In this document: positions 27,539-36,172 of the stretch, piece after piece | Position numbering within the stretch: the stretch's first letter is position 1 | Layout of the letters: each line of letters begins with the position of its first letter | Source: Ga0077555 sp050187415 | Lineage (GTDB): Bacteria > Pseudomonadota > Alphaproteobacteria > Rhizobiales > Hyphomicrobiaceae | Direction: 5' to 3' | Assembly: GCA_050187415.1 (NCBI GenBank) | Contig: JBFWXN010000021.1 | Coordinates: 1 to 64,000 of the forward strand | DNA length: 64,000 nucleotides | Notes under the pieces: generated by a model | Database searches by the model: none | What the model was told of the DNA's origin: nothing | The model's input: only the letters and a program-made list of their open reading frames with translations | Position numbers and translations under genes: made by a program

Positions 27539-28207
27539 TTACGCGATGCGGCGCTCGAGCACCGCATAGCAACTGTACCCGCGATAGAGCCGCTCGAAGC
27601 TCATCGTCAAGCCATGACGGCGCGCAAGGCCCGAGAGCACGTCCTCCATGTCCTCGCGCGGCGAAACACGAAACCGGGCAAGCCAAGCGTCGAGGACCCG
27701 CTTGACCGGGGGCGGCAATCTCTCGCAACCACCGAAGTCCACTATATGCAGGCGCCCGCCCGCGGACAGCAGCTTGGCGGCGTGCTCAAGCGCCGCTTCC
27801 CAAGGCGGCATCATCGACAAGGAATATGAAAAGAAAACGCGATCGAAGACCGCCTGGCCAAACAGGGCTTCGGGATCGAAGCCTGTGGCATCGGCCAGCG
27901 CCAGTCGAATTCGGCCGGCCAGATCTCGCCGAGAGAGCGAGGCGCGCGCCGTCTCCAGCATCATGCGCGACAGATCGACGCCATAATAGTTGGCTTGCGG
28001 AAACCTGCGCTGTGCGCGGATCAGGTTCAGTGCCGTGCCGCAGCCGAGCTCCAAGACGGAACCCTCTGGCGGCGGCTCGAGCTCACCTATCAGCCGGCGG
28101 CGTCCGAGGAGATAATATTCGCGCGTCACGTCATAGACGTGGCGCTGATACCGATAGTTCTGATCGAGATGCTCAGCGTGGGTTTCAGTGCTCATCGGCG
28201 ACGTCAT
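27539..28207 (-). CDS. btaB: Betaine lipid N-methyltransferase (BtaB-like)
   Basis: The 222-residue SAM-dependent methyltransferase has motif I ELGCGTA at residues 53-59 and YYGVDLSRMML as motif II. BtaB adds three methyl groups to diacylglyceryl-homoserine to make diacylglyceryl-trimethylhomoserine (DGTS). The start at 28207 shares ATGA with the btaA stop, so the pair is translationally coupled. The N-terminal pattern HLDQNYRYQRHVYDVTREYYLLGR is characteristic of BtaB-type enzymes as I know them. It is the last gene of the lipid block, 48 bases before the HAD gene. Confidence 0.85.
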   Translation of the reverse strand: MTSPMSTETHAEHLDQNYRYQRHVYDVTREYYLLGRRRLIGELEPPPEGSVLELGCGTALNLIRAQRRFPQANYYGVDLSRMMLETARASLSRRDLAGRIRLALADATGFDPEALFGQAVFDRVFFSYSLSMMPPWEAALEHAAKLLSAGGRLHIVDFGGCERLPPPVKRVLDAWLARFRVSPREDMEDVLSGLARRHGLTMSFERLYRGYSCYAVLERRIA

Positions 28208-29445
28208 TCGGATTTCAAGGCATAGAGGTGAAAGGCGCCATAGATGGCCGAGCGATCCAGGGTCGACAGCCTTTTCGAATGTTCGCTCTCGTAGGTCCAT
28301 CGACCCAGGGTGGCGTCGGGCACGCGGCCAGGCAGGATGGTCCCGAGGCCAGCCGTCCGGAAGATCACGCGGGCGCCCTCCCGAGCCGTGCGAGTTATCT
28401 CGCGCCAGAGCTGCGCGAGGGTTGCATCATCCATCCAGTCCTGGGCATCGAGCAGAATGTAGCGGTCGAGGGACTGATTGGGCAGCCGCTGGAGCAGGCC
28501 CGTGAAGGACACATGGTTGACTTCCACACGCGCCGCCCGCTGCCTGAGAAGCGAAAAGCTCCGCGGCTCGAGGTAGGGTGGAAGCGAGGCATCGGGCTCG
28601 CGCGAATAGGCGCGACCGAACGCTTGCCACGCGAAATAGTTGTCGCCCAGATCGAAATCGCAAGCGAGCCTGCGCAGGCGCCGTTCCACCACGTCGGCCA
28701 TGTGCGCGGCGTCGCCCAGCAGCCTCTTGTATTGGGCCGGCGGGATACCCAGGCCGTAAAGCGAGGCTTCGCTGCCCAGGATCTTGCGGACCAGTTTTCG
28801 CCGAAACAGGGGGGCGAGTTCGGCCTCATAAATGCGAATCTGCTCCTCGCGCGTTCTTGCGGTCAGCATGACGCGAGGGTCCTTGCCGTAGATGCGCGCG
28901 ACGCCGTGTGCGAGGGCGATGCAGATGCCGAGCAGTCCCGTCTTGTGGAAGCCGCGGGCAAACGCCGTGATGCGCCGGCGGCCCAGTTTGTCGCGTCGTT
29001 CCCAGTAGGCGCGCGAGGACGCGTCCAAATGCGGTGCGATGTAACGATCGTAGAGATCGACGTTCGCCGGTTCGTCAGCGTGCACCCACAGCCGCCGAAA
29101 AGAATCCGCATCGGGCAGATGCCGGGCTGCCGCCAGCTTCATCCTGTTCAAGGCGATGTGCGCGTGATTGAGATCGACGACGAAAATCCGCTCCGGATCG
29201 GCCGTCAGATAGCTCATCATGTTGCAACCACCCGATCCGATGGTCACAAGCCGGGACGAAGGCGTGATCGCCAGGGCTTCGAGATCGACGCGCGGATCCT
29301 CCCAGATCTGGGGGTAGACAAGCTCGCTGAACGCCAGAGTAAAGAGGCGTTCCAGCACTCCCTCCCGCGACAGGGGGCGGCTCTTGTGGACGGCCTCTCC
29401 AAGTAGCCCGGCGGCACGCTCGGCGTATTGCAATCCCATCGCCAT
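28204..29445 (-). CDS. btaA: S-adenosylmethionine:diacylglycerol 3-amino-3-carboxypropyl transferase (BtaA)
   Basis: This 413-residue DUF3419/BtaA enzyme moves the aminocarboxypropyl group of SAM to diacylglycerol, forming diacylglyceryl-homoserine, the first step to betaine lipid. Family marks are LVYPQIWEDPRVD (residues 42-54) and the SAM site IGSGGCNMMSYL (69-80). The ATG at 29445 has GGAAGGA about 6 bases upstream. Diacylglycerol would come from phospholipid breakdown by the PlcP-like enzyme encoded just upstream. Confidence 0.9.
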   Translation of the reverse strand: MAMGLQYAERAAGLLGEAVHKSRPLSREGVLERLFTLAFSELVYPQIWEDPRVDLEALAITPSSRLVTIGSGGCNMMSYLTADPERIFVVDLNHAHIALNRMKLAAARHLPDADSFRRLWVHADEPANVDLYDRYIAPHLDASSRAYWERRDKLGRRRITAFARGFHKTGLLGICIALAHGVARIYGKDPRVMLTARTREEQIRIYEAELAPLFRRKLVRKILGSEASLYGLGIPPAQYKRLLGDAAHMADVVERRLRRLACDFDLGDNYFAWQAFGRAYSREPDASLPPYLEPRSFSLLRQRAARVEVNHVSFTGLLQRLPNQSLDRYILLDAQDWMDDATLAQLWREITRTAREGARVIFRTAGLGTILPGRVPDATLGRWTYESEHSKRLSTLDRSAIYGAFHLYALKSE

Positions 29446-29556
29446 CGGAAGTCCTTCCAGTGCTAGGTGCCCAATGCTTAGATACCCACCCGTGCCGCCG
29501 AGGCCAGCCGGCGCGGATACGAACCCCCATGCGAGGTCTGAGCGCGGGCCTCGAGA

Positions 29557-30387
29557 TCAGGCTGCCGGACGGGCCAACAGCACTGCATCCTGCTTCTCCG
29601 CGCCTCCCGGCGCACGCCAACTGACGATCTGCATTTGTCCCTCCAGCGTCTCGATGAGAGCGGTACAGCTCTCGACCCAGTCGCCGCAGTTCAAGTAGTG
29701 CACACCTTCGATCATGCGGTCCGAAGCGTGGTGGATGTGACCGCAGATGATGCCGTCCACATTTCGCCGCCTGGCCTCTGCCGCGACGGCCTCCTCGAAG
29801 GCGCCGATGAAGCTGACCGCCGACTTCACCCTGTATTTCAGGTAGGCAGAAAGCGACCAGAAACCCAGGCCGAATCGGCGGCGCACCCAGTTCAGCGGTG
29901 TATTGGCCCACAACGCCATCTCGTAGCCGCGGTCGCCGAGAAATGCGAGCCACTTGGCGGTTCTGACCACCACGTCGAACTCGTCCCCATGCATGACCGC
30001 GTATCGGCGGCCCGCGAGGGTCACGTGGATGGCGGACTGCTCGAGTTGTATGCCGCCGAAGCGCATGCCGCAGTAGTCGCGCAGCACCTCGTCGTGATTT
30101 CCGGGAATGAAGATGATCTCCCCACCCTTGCGCACCTTCCGCAAGAGCTTCTGGACGACGTCGTTGTGGGACTGGGGCCAATGGGGGCCGCGACGAACCT
30201 TCCAGAAATCGACAATGTCGCCCACCAGGTAAATGACGTCCGCTTCGAGACAGCGCAGGAAGTCGATCAGGGCGTGGGCCTGGGCCCCGCGCGTGCCGAG
30301 ATGCACGTCCGAGATGAAGACAGCGCGCACCCGCACGCTGTCGGGGCTGTCGAGCTGATGGGGCGCATTCGGCAACATGTCCTGCAT
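29557..30387 (-). CDS. plcP: PlcP-like metallophosphatase (phospholipase C, phosphate-starvation lipid remodelling)
   Basis: This 276-residue calcineurin-fold protein has the metal ligands in order: SDVHLG (Asp27, His29), GDIVDFW (56-62), GNHDE (96-100), HGDEFD (133-138) and GHIH (216-219). The family is often labelled UDP-diacylglucosamine diphosphatase, but Sinorhizobium PlcP is a member that turns phosphatidylcholine into diacylglycerol. Position directly before btaA-btaB supports PlcP. The start at 30387 is not certain: 30378 (MLPNAPH) is as likely, and a start at 30459 would read through the Pho-box-like site and overlap rluC. Confidence 0.8.
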   Translation of the reverse strand: MQDMLPNAPHQLDSPDSVRVRAVFISDVHLGTRGAQAHALIDFLRCLEADVIYLVGDIVDFWKVRRGPHWPQSHNDVVQKLLRKVRKGGEIIFIPGNHDEVLRDYCGMRFGGIQLEQSAIHVTLAGRRYAVMHGDEFDVVVRTAKWLAFLGDRGYEMALWANTPLNWVRRRFGLGFWSLSAYLKYRVKSAVSFIGAFEEAVAAEARRRNVDGIICGHIHHASDRMIEGVHYLNCGDWVESCTALIETLEGQMQIVSWRAPGGAEKQDAVLLARPAA

Positions 30388-30410
30388 GCGGCCGCTCGTA
30401 GAGCGCTTCG

Positions 30411-30428
30411 ATTGCAGTCTCGTGACAG
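30411..30428 (-). promoter_or_regulatory. Candidate Pho box before plcP-btaA-btaB
   Basis: On the minus strand two 7-base units 4 bases apart read CTGTCAC (30428-30422) and CTGCAAT (30417-30411). Against the rhizobial Pho box unit CTGTCAT they match 6 of 7 and 5 of 7, with the canonical 11-base period. The site begins 5 bases after the rluC stop. TACGAG, 10 bases downstream of it, could serve as a weak -10. PhoB binding is inferred, not shown. Confidence 0.5.
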
Positions 30429-30433
30429 AGCGT

Positions 30434-31453
30434 TCAGTCTGTCGCGAAGTGCTGTGCATCGAGGCCGAGAAGCCCCCAGGTCACAAGCATGTGTGGCGGC
30501 AACGGGGCCGTCACGTCGATCGGCGGAGACCCCGGCCGGGGATGCGGGATGACGAGACGGCGCGCATGGAGATGAAGGCGCGCGTCCATGTTCTCGGCCG
30601 GGAGGGGACGGCCATCGTCGTACTTGTTGTCGCCGACGATCGGATGATTGATCAGCGCCATGTGGGCGCGAAGCTGATGCTGTCGCCCGGTCACCGGCTT
30701 CAAGGATACCCAGGCGGTTTTCTGTCCCACCCTGTCGATGACGCTGTAATGCGTCGTCGCGTGCATGGCCTGCTCCTGCTCGCCGGGCTCGGCCTTGCGG
30801 ACACGATCGCCGTCAGGCCCCGCCGCCTTCACCAGAGCCGCTTCGATGCGCCCCTGGGGAGGCCTCGGCACGCCATGCACCAGCGCCCAGTATGTTTTCG
30901 CGGCGCTCCGCGTCTGAAAGGTCCGACCGAGCTTGGAAGCCGCGTCACGCGTCTTGGCGACCATCAGCACGCCGGTCGTATCGCGATCGAGACGGTGGAC
31001 CAGCCGCGGGCGATCTCCGAAGCGGTCGGCCATGCCCGCCAGGATGCCATCGATATGACGCTTGGTGCCTGTGCCGCCCTGCACGGCAATACCGAAAGGC
31101 TTGTTGAGGACAAAGACGTCTGCGTCCTCGAACAGGATGAGACTCTCGATGAACGTGCGGTCGGCCTTCGAGAGACCCATCGGCGGCTTGGGCGACGGGG
31201 CCAAGCCGGGCGCCCGGCTCTTCGCCGGGTCTTTTGCCGGCTCGTGAATGATGGCTGGCACGCGGATTTCCTGGCCCGCCTCGATACGATGTCCCGCCTC
31301 GACGCGGCGTGAATCCAGGCGAACCTGCCCGGTCCGCAGCAGCTTCTGGAGATAGCTGTGCCCAACGGCCGGAAAGTGCAGCTTGAACCAGCGATCGAGC
31401 CGGAGGCCCGCGTCCTTTTCAGCGATCACGATGGTCTCGACGGGCGGCCTCAT
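30434..31453 (-). CDS. rluC: RluA-family 23S rRNA pseudouridine synthase
   Basis: This 339-residue enzyme has an N-terminal S4 RNA-binding domain (LRLDRWFKLHFPAVGHSYLQKLLRTGQVRLD) and a catalytic domain with HRLDRDTTG at 153-161, where Asp156 is the nucleophile. RluC-type enzymes modify uridines in 23S rRNA. The start at 31453 overlaps crcB by ATGA, and crcB-rluC pairing is common in the order. The stop at 30434 is followed at once by the Pho-box-like repeat. Confidence 0.9.
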   Translation of the reverse strand: MRPPVETIVIAEKDAGLRLDRWFKLHFPAVGHSYLQKLLRTGQVRLDSRRVEAGHRIEAGQEIRVPAIIHEPAKDPAKSRAPGLAPSPKPPMGLSKADRTFIESLILFEDADVFVLNKPFGIAVQGGTGTKRHIDGILAGMADRFGDRPRLVHRLDRDTTGVLMVAKTRDAASKLGRTFQTRSAAKTYWALVHGVPRPPQGRIEAALVKAAGPDGDRVRKAEPGEQEQAMHATTHYSVIDRVGQKTAWVSLKPVTGRQHQLRAHMALINHPIVGDNKYDDGRPLPAENMDARLHLHARRLVIPHPRPGSPPIDVTAPLPPHMLVTWGLLGLDAQHFATD

Positions 31454-31827
31454 CTGAGGCTCCGCACGGCGGCCACACCCCCGACCAGTGCCGCAATCGA
31501 GATGGCGACAGACCCGACGACATAGAGGGCCGCGAGGACAGGCTGGCGCCGTTCGAACAGCTCGAAAGCGTCGAGGGAGAATGCCGAGAACGTCGTGAAG
31601 CCGCCGAGAATGCCCGTCGCGAGGAAGGTGCGCAGGACCGCCGATCCGCCCAGGAGGCTGGAAGACGCTTCAACGATCGCTCCCATGAGAAAAGAACCCA
31701 GCACGTTGACGGTGAGCGTCGCCCAGGGGAACGATGGCCCAAGAAGCTGCAAGAGGCCGACGTTGACGAGATAGCGGGCACCGGCGCCGAGCGCGCCGCC
31801 GGCAGCGGCGGCCAAGACAAGCTGCAT
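31450..31827 (-). CDS. crcB: Fluoride ion channel CrcB/Fluc
   Basis: The 125-residue protein has four hydrophobic helices and the Fluc signatures GGALGAGARY near the start, NVLGSFLMG in helix 2 and GILGGFTTFSAFS in helix 3. It exports fluoride across the inner membrane as a dual-topology dimer. The start at 31827 removes a long non-conserved N-terminal extension that would reach 32031. I examined the leader for a fluoride riboswitch and do not support one. Confidence 0.92.
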   Translation of the reverse strand: MQLVLAAAAGGALGAGARYLVNVGLLQLLGPSFPWATLTVNVLGSFLMGAIVEASSSLLGGSAVLRTFLATGILGGFTTFSAFSLDAFELFERRQPVLAALYVVGSVAISIAALVGGVAAVRSLR

Positions 31828-32061
31828 GATGAATAGTCCGTTCCTTTGGGGCGCTTCTACAGGGCCCGCCCACATCAGCGCAAGCGGGGGTTGCGCAGAC
31901 GGGCCTGCCGGCTGCGACAGCTCCGTCGCCGAATACGGAGTTTCGAACGGACTCTTGGATGAGGCGCTGCGGCAAAATATGACCGCAACAATAGAGCGGA
32001 GCATCGCCGGGCGTTCTGGCGCGCACCGCAAGGATCGTTGGAACGCCTGGGCCGAAACGGT

Positions 32062-33381
32062 TCAGCTCGTCGGCTTGTCGAGCTTCCGTGTGAGGTTCTC
32101 GAACTCGCGGCGGAGTTCCTCGTTGCGGAAGATCTGCTCGAACGTCGGGGCTTCCAGCTTCTGGATGGCCTCGAAGGAGGTCGAACTGTCCTTCATGAGT
32201 TGGCGGAGCTGGTAGCTGGCCTCCACCGTTTCGTAGGTGTTGTCGGCGATCTGCAGGTCGTGGGCCGCACGCCGGCGAGCACGCGCAACCTGCTCGCGTT
32301 GTTGGATCAGATAACGACGATATCCCTTCGCTGCTTCGTCGGCGAGCTTCTGACTCTCCCGGTTTGCCTCGAGCGCGCGCCGCTGATCGGGCCGGTTCTC
32401 AGCCTTCAGGAGCTCGGCCGTCCGCTTGCGCGCCGCCGCGATATCTTTCGAGATGGCATCGAGCTTCGGCAGGAACTGCTCGTCGATCTTGCCGATGGTC
32501 GCGTCCTGTGCGTGCACCACCATAGCGAAAAGAGCTGCGTGCATGGCGAAGTAACGCCTTGCGGCAGCGACGTTCTCGCCGGATTCCGCCATCAGCTTGG
32601 CGAGTTGCGCGTCGATTGCCTTGGCGGAATTGAAGACGGCGACGAGGCGGACGAGATCGCCGGACAGCACGCCGTCGAGCAGGAGGTCGACCTGCTCGCG
32701 CGTCATCTGGATGCCAGACTTGACGAGCCCATCGTAGACCTCGCCCTTCGACTTTGCGATTTCGCTCCTGTTGGCCGTGATGCGCTGCTGAGCCTCGTCG
32801 ATATTCGATTGCAGGCTCTCGACGGTGTCGGTGACGTATCCGGGCATAAAGCCGTCTTTGGGCGCGACCAGTTTCTTCTCGCGCAACTTGACGATCCGGT
32901 CGTCCAGCTCGCGAATATTGTTCTTCAGCATCTCGATGCGCTTCTGCACTTCGACCACCGGCACGTCGGTGACGACGCTGAGGGTCGAGTCGAGCAGATT
33001 CTTGATTTTCGCTTCGCGGTCCTCGCGTGTTTCGGTCCATATCGGAGGAACGAGGAACTCATCACGCGACGGCAGCTTCCTGGCCTCGCCACGACTGCGG
33101 GCGGTGTCCTGCAGGATCGAGTCGATGGCGCGCATCAGGCGTTGCGCCTGCTCGTAGGCCGCATCACCGGCGCGCGGATCGGCGGCCGGCGCCGGCTCCA
33201 GCGCCGGAGCGGGCTTGGTGGCCGGCCCGGGCGACTCGCGGCCGTCTTTCGCCGGAGAGCGCGTCAGGATCTCGGCGATGGCATCGCGATGAGCCGCCTG
33301 GCACCATGCCGGCACCGGCCCAGCGCAGAGAGCCGCAGCAAGAATGACCGCCAAAGCCGCCGGGCCCCGAACCGTTGACAT
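32062..33381 (-). CDS. Exported coiled-coil protein of unknown function
   Basis: The 439-residue protein begins with a signal peptide (AALAVILAAALCAGPVPAWC, cleavage near residue 28). An Ala/Pro-rich linker follows to about residue 70, and then almost continuous charged heptad-rich helix (for example EVQKRIEMLKNNIRELDDRI). No catalytic motif is visible. Such proteins are often periplasmic scaffolds. GGGAGGATT stands 8 bases before the ATG. It is followed on the same strand by the methyltransferase-like membrane protein. I do not recognise a named family. Confidence 0.7.
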   Translation of the reverse strand: MSTVRGPAALAVILAAALCAGPVPAWCQAAHRDAIAEILTRSPAKDGRESPGPATKPAPALEPAPAADPRAGDAAYEQAQRLMRAIDSILQDTARSRGEARKLPSRDEFLVPPIWTETREDREAKIKNLLDSTLSVVTDVPVVEVQKRIEMLKNNIRELDDRIVKLREKKLVAPKDGFMPGYVTDTVESLQSNIDEAQQRITANRSEIAKSKGEVYDGLVKSGIQMTREQVDLLLDGVLSGDLVRLVAVFNSAKAIDAQLAKLMAESGENVAAARRYFAMHAALFAMVVHAQDATIGKIDEQFLPKLDAISKDIAAARKRTAELLKAENRPDQRRALEANRESQKLADEAAKGYRRYLIQQREQVARARRRAAHDLQIADNTYETVEASYQLRQLMKDSSTSFEAIQKLEAPTFEQIFRNEELRREFENLTRKLDKPTS

Positions 33382-33466
33382 GAACGCAATCCTCCCTAAC
33401 TGATCAATGACTTGGGATAAGATTTCGGCAAATCAATGGTGAGCGTTCAAATCTGGCTAACAATGT

Positions 33467-33973
33467 TCAAAGCCAGCGTCGTACGCGAGCCTTGTAGTCG
33501 GCATACGCCGCTCCGAAGCGTCGCTCAAGATAGGCTTCTTCGCGTTCGATGGCGAACCTCGTTACCGCGTAAAGGAAAATGGGAGCCGCAACGACCAGCC
33601 ACAGGCGATTGAAGCTGATGCCCGCGCCGGCCAGTCCGATCGCCTCGGCAAGGTAGATAGGGTTGCGGGAAAACGCGAAAGGGCCCGTCGCCATCAGGGC
33701 CGTGGAGCCACGATCCGGTCGGATCGACGTCGCGTGCCGGCGAAACTCCAGCATCGCCCAAACGGCTAGAACGATGGCGCCCAACAAGAGCAGCATGCCC
33801 GCGTAGTGGACAGGCCCCGTCTCGGCGAAGGGGAACGGCAGGCGCAGCAGCCACCAATCGAGCGCCAGCGCCATCAGTACCGACGCCGCGAACAAGGCCG
33901 GTGGCCACGGAATCGCGCTCGGACGGTCCTCCTGTAGACCGTCCCGCTTCCCCGGAAACACGGTCACGCACAT
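33467..33973 (-). CDS. Membrane methyltransferase of the ICMT/PEMT type
   Basis: This 168-residue protein has four to five membrane helices and the family tail motif GPFAFSRNPIYLAE ... IEREEAYLERRFGAAYADYKARVRRWL in outline. Such enzymes use SAM to methylate isoprenylcysteines, phospholipids or other membrane substrates; in bacteria most are uncharacterised. AGGAG lies too close to the ATG at 33973 and 7 bases from the GTG at 33967, so the GTG may be the true start. Phosphatidylethanolamine methylation is possible but not shown. Confidence 0.75.
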   Translation of the reverse strand: MCVTVFPGKRDGLQEDRPSAIPWPPALFAASVLMALALDWWLLRLPFPFAETGPVHYAGMLLLLGAIVLAVWAMLEFRRHATSIRPDRGSTALMATGPFAFSRNPIYLAEAIGLAGAGISFNRLWLVVAAPIFLYAVTRFAIEREEAYLERRFGAAYADYKARVRRWL

Positions 33974-34134
33974 TCTCCTGCCGTTCGATGTCGATTGACC
34001 GCCACAGTTGTCCAGTCAGGCCTCCGGTTCAAGGTCCATTGGATCGATGGGGCCAATGCCGCGTAGCCGTGTCTTGCCGCCAGCGGTCAGCCGTGGCACC
34101 AACGACGGCAAAATTCCCGAGGAGCGCCGCGCTC

Positions 34135-35310
34135 ATGTCGATCCCCAACGAATACCCGACCCTGAATTTCGGCCTCGGCGAGACCGCGGACCAGTTGCGG
34201 CAAACCGTGCGTGCCTTCTCGGCGGACGAAATCGCGCCGATTGCGGCCGAGATCGACAGGACCGACCGCTTCCCGCGCGAGCTTTGGCCCAAGATGGGAG
34301 AGTTGGGCCTGCACGGCATCACCGTCGAAGAAGAGTTCGGCGGGGCGGGTCTCGGCTATCTCGAGCACTGCGTGGCGGTCGAGGAAATCTCGCGCGCCTC
34401 CGCGGCGGTAGGCCTTTCCTATGGGGCGCACTCGAACCTCTGCGTCAATCAGATCAGCCGCAACGGTAGCGCAGACCAGAAGCACCGCTACCTGCCGAAG
34501 CTGATCTCGGGCGAGCACGTCGGCTCACTCGCCATGAGCGAGGCGGGCGCCGGCTCCGACGTCGTCTCCATGAAGCTGCGCGCCGAAAAGAAGGGTGACC
34601 GCTACGTCCTCAACGGCACCAAGATGTGGATCACGAACAGCCCCGATGCGCAGGTCATCGTCATCTACGCCAAGACCGATCCCGCTGCCGGCTCGCGCGG
34701 CATCACGGCGTTCATCGTCGAGACCTCGTCGAAGGGGTTCAAGGTGGCGCAGAAGCTCGACAAGCTCGGAATGCGCGGCTCGTCGACGGGGGAGCTCGTG
34801 TTCGAGGACTGCGAGGTGCCGGCGGAGAACGTGCTGGGCGAGGTGGGACGCGGCGTTCGCGTGCTGATGTCTGGCCTCGATTACGAGCGCAGCGTGCTCG
34901 CCGCCGGGCCGCTCGGCATCATGCAGGCCGCGATGGACGTGGTCGTGCCCTACATCCACGAGCGCAAGCAGTTCGGCCAAGCGATCGGCGAATTCCAGCT
35001 CATCCAGGGCAAAGTCGCCGACATGTATACGGAAATGAATGCGGCGAAGGCATACACATATGCCGTCGCCCGAGCCTGTGACCGTGGCGAGACGGCTCGC
35101 AAGGACGCAGCCGGAGCCATCCTTTTCGCGGCCGAAAAGGCGACCAAGATCGCGCTCGACGCCATCCAGATCCTCGGTGGCAATGGCTATATCAACGAGT
35201 ACCCGACGGGGCGACTCCTGCGCGATGCGAAGCTCTACGAGATCGGCGCGGGAACCAGCGAGATCCGTCGCATGCTCATCGGTCGAGAGCTGTTCGAGGA
35301 GACGAGGTAG
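34135..35310 (+). CDS. ivd: Isovaleryl-CoA dehydrogenase
   Basis: This 391-residue FAD enzyme oxidises isovaleryl-CoA to 3-methylcrotonyl-CoA in leucine breakdown. Segments include MSEAGAGSDVVSMKL (134-148), LNGTKMWITNSPDA and LGGNGYINEYPTGRLLRDAKLYEIGAGTSEI in outline. Catalytic Glu251 lies in DYERSVLAAGPLG, the helix-G position that marks isovaleryl-type enzymes. GAGGAG precedes the ATG at 34135. The methylcrotonyl-CoA carboxylase genes that often follow are absent here; the next gene is convergent. Confidence 0.92.
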   Translation: MSIPNEYPTLNFGLGETADQLRQTVRAFSADEIAPIAAEIDRTDRFPRELWPKMGELGLHGITVEEEFGGAGLGYLEHCVAVEEISRASAAVGLSYGAHSNLCVNQISRNGSADQKHRYLPKLISGEHVGSLAMSEAGAGSDVVSMKLRAEKKGDRYVLNGTKMWITNSPDAQVIVIYAKTDPAAGSRGITAFIVETSSKGFKVAQKLDKLGMRGSSTGELVFEDCEVPAENVLGEVGRGVRVLMSGLDYERSVLAAGPLGIMQAAMDVVVPYIHERKQFGQAIGEFQLIQGKVADMYTEMNAAKAYTYAVARACDRGETARKDAAGAILFAAEKATKIALDAIQILGGNGYINEYPTGRLLRDAKLYEIGAGTSEIRRMLIGRELFEETR

Positions 35311-35318
35311 TCGCGGCC

Positions 35319-35918
35319 TCAATAGGCTAGCATGCTGTCGCGCACCAAAGTCGGCTTGGAGACGAGCTTGGGCAGCGGGCGGGCAGCGGTGACGGCAGTC
35401 AGGGCCGCGATGCGCTTCTCGGCGTCCTTTTTCTCGCGGGCGACGGCAAGCTCGGCGGCGGCAAAGCATTGGTCGATATTGGCGCAGCGGCGGCGTCCCG
35501 ACGGATGTGTATCGGTCTCCGGAGCGTTCGCGAAGGACCGACAGACCTGCGCGAGCCCGTTGCGATCCAGCCAGCCATCATGCACCCCCCGATCGACGGC
35601 CCAGCAGTCGGCTTTGAGTTCGCTCTCGCCGACGCGATGATGGCCGCATTCGTGGTGGAACACGAAGAGCTGAACAGTCTTGCTATAGTTGCCGAGCAAT
35701 CGCGGATTGAGCACCAGCAGCCGATCGTCGGGAGCTGCGGCACCGAGGTTGTCGAGATGGCGATCGAGCTCCAATCGAACCCGATCGCATCGAACCTGGC
35801 GACCGGCCATCTCGATGGCTCCCCCGCGAGCAAGCCTCACGGGCTGCTCGGCAGACGCAACAGGAACGCAGGCGAGGCTCGCCCAGGCGAGCAACGCCGT
35901 CAACAATGCGCGCCACAT
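35319..35918 (-). CDS. Exported zincin-like metalloprotease-fold protein
   Basis: The 199-residue product has a signal peptide (LLTALLAWASLACVPVASA) and a mature domain with HECGH at residues 89-93, a HExxH zinc site. ESELKAD (98-104) follows, in the place of the third ligand and the ExxAD pattern of gluzincin-like peptidases. This implies a periplasmic zinc-binding peptidase or a descendant. The fold is short for a full protease. It ends 8 bases from the isovaleryl-CoA dehydrogenase stop, tail to tail. Function is otherwise unknown. Confidence 0.7.
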   Translation of the reverse strand: MWRALLTALLAWASLACVPVASAEQPVRLARGGAIEMAGRQVRCDRVRLELDRHLDNLGAAAPDDRLLVLNPRLLGNYSKTVQLFVFHHECGHHRVGESELKADCWAVDRGVHDGWLDRNGLAQVCRSFANAPETDTHPSGRRRCANIDQCFAAAELAVAREKKDAEKRIAALTAVTAARPLPKLVSKPTLVRDSMLAY

Positions 35919-36172
35919 GACCCGATGGCCTCCTTCGCGCGAAACATCCGGCAGCCCACCCAGGCCGCACTCCGAACTGGTCGGAATTGTGACCGGCTGG
36001 CACAGCAAGATCGCACGGGCAACCAAACCCGCGCGCTTGGAATCGCGCGCCACCGCGATGCGGCTTCCGGTCGCTGCCACGCGGCGCCAAAGCCGGTACT
36101 TGCGCCGTTTCCGTGGCGCCTCTACACCCAAGGTCGAGTTTCACACCACTGTCACGTCGAAGGAACGCCGCC

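Noticed and set aside
29557..30387. LpxH (UDP-2,3-diacylglucosamine diphosphatase) for the metallophosphatase
   Set aside because: The family label would fit, but direct linkage to btaA-btaB and no lipid A genes nearby favour PlcP.
31828..31930. Possible fluoride riboswitch before crcB
   Set aside because: On the minus strand a GCGACGGAGCTGTCGC-like hairpin (31914-31930) and a GCGCAA/TTGCGC hairpin followed by TGATG (31878-31896) recall the crcB motif. The spacing is too long, the GATG core of the first hairpin is absent, and the sequence after TGATG does not pair back.
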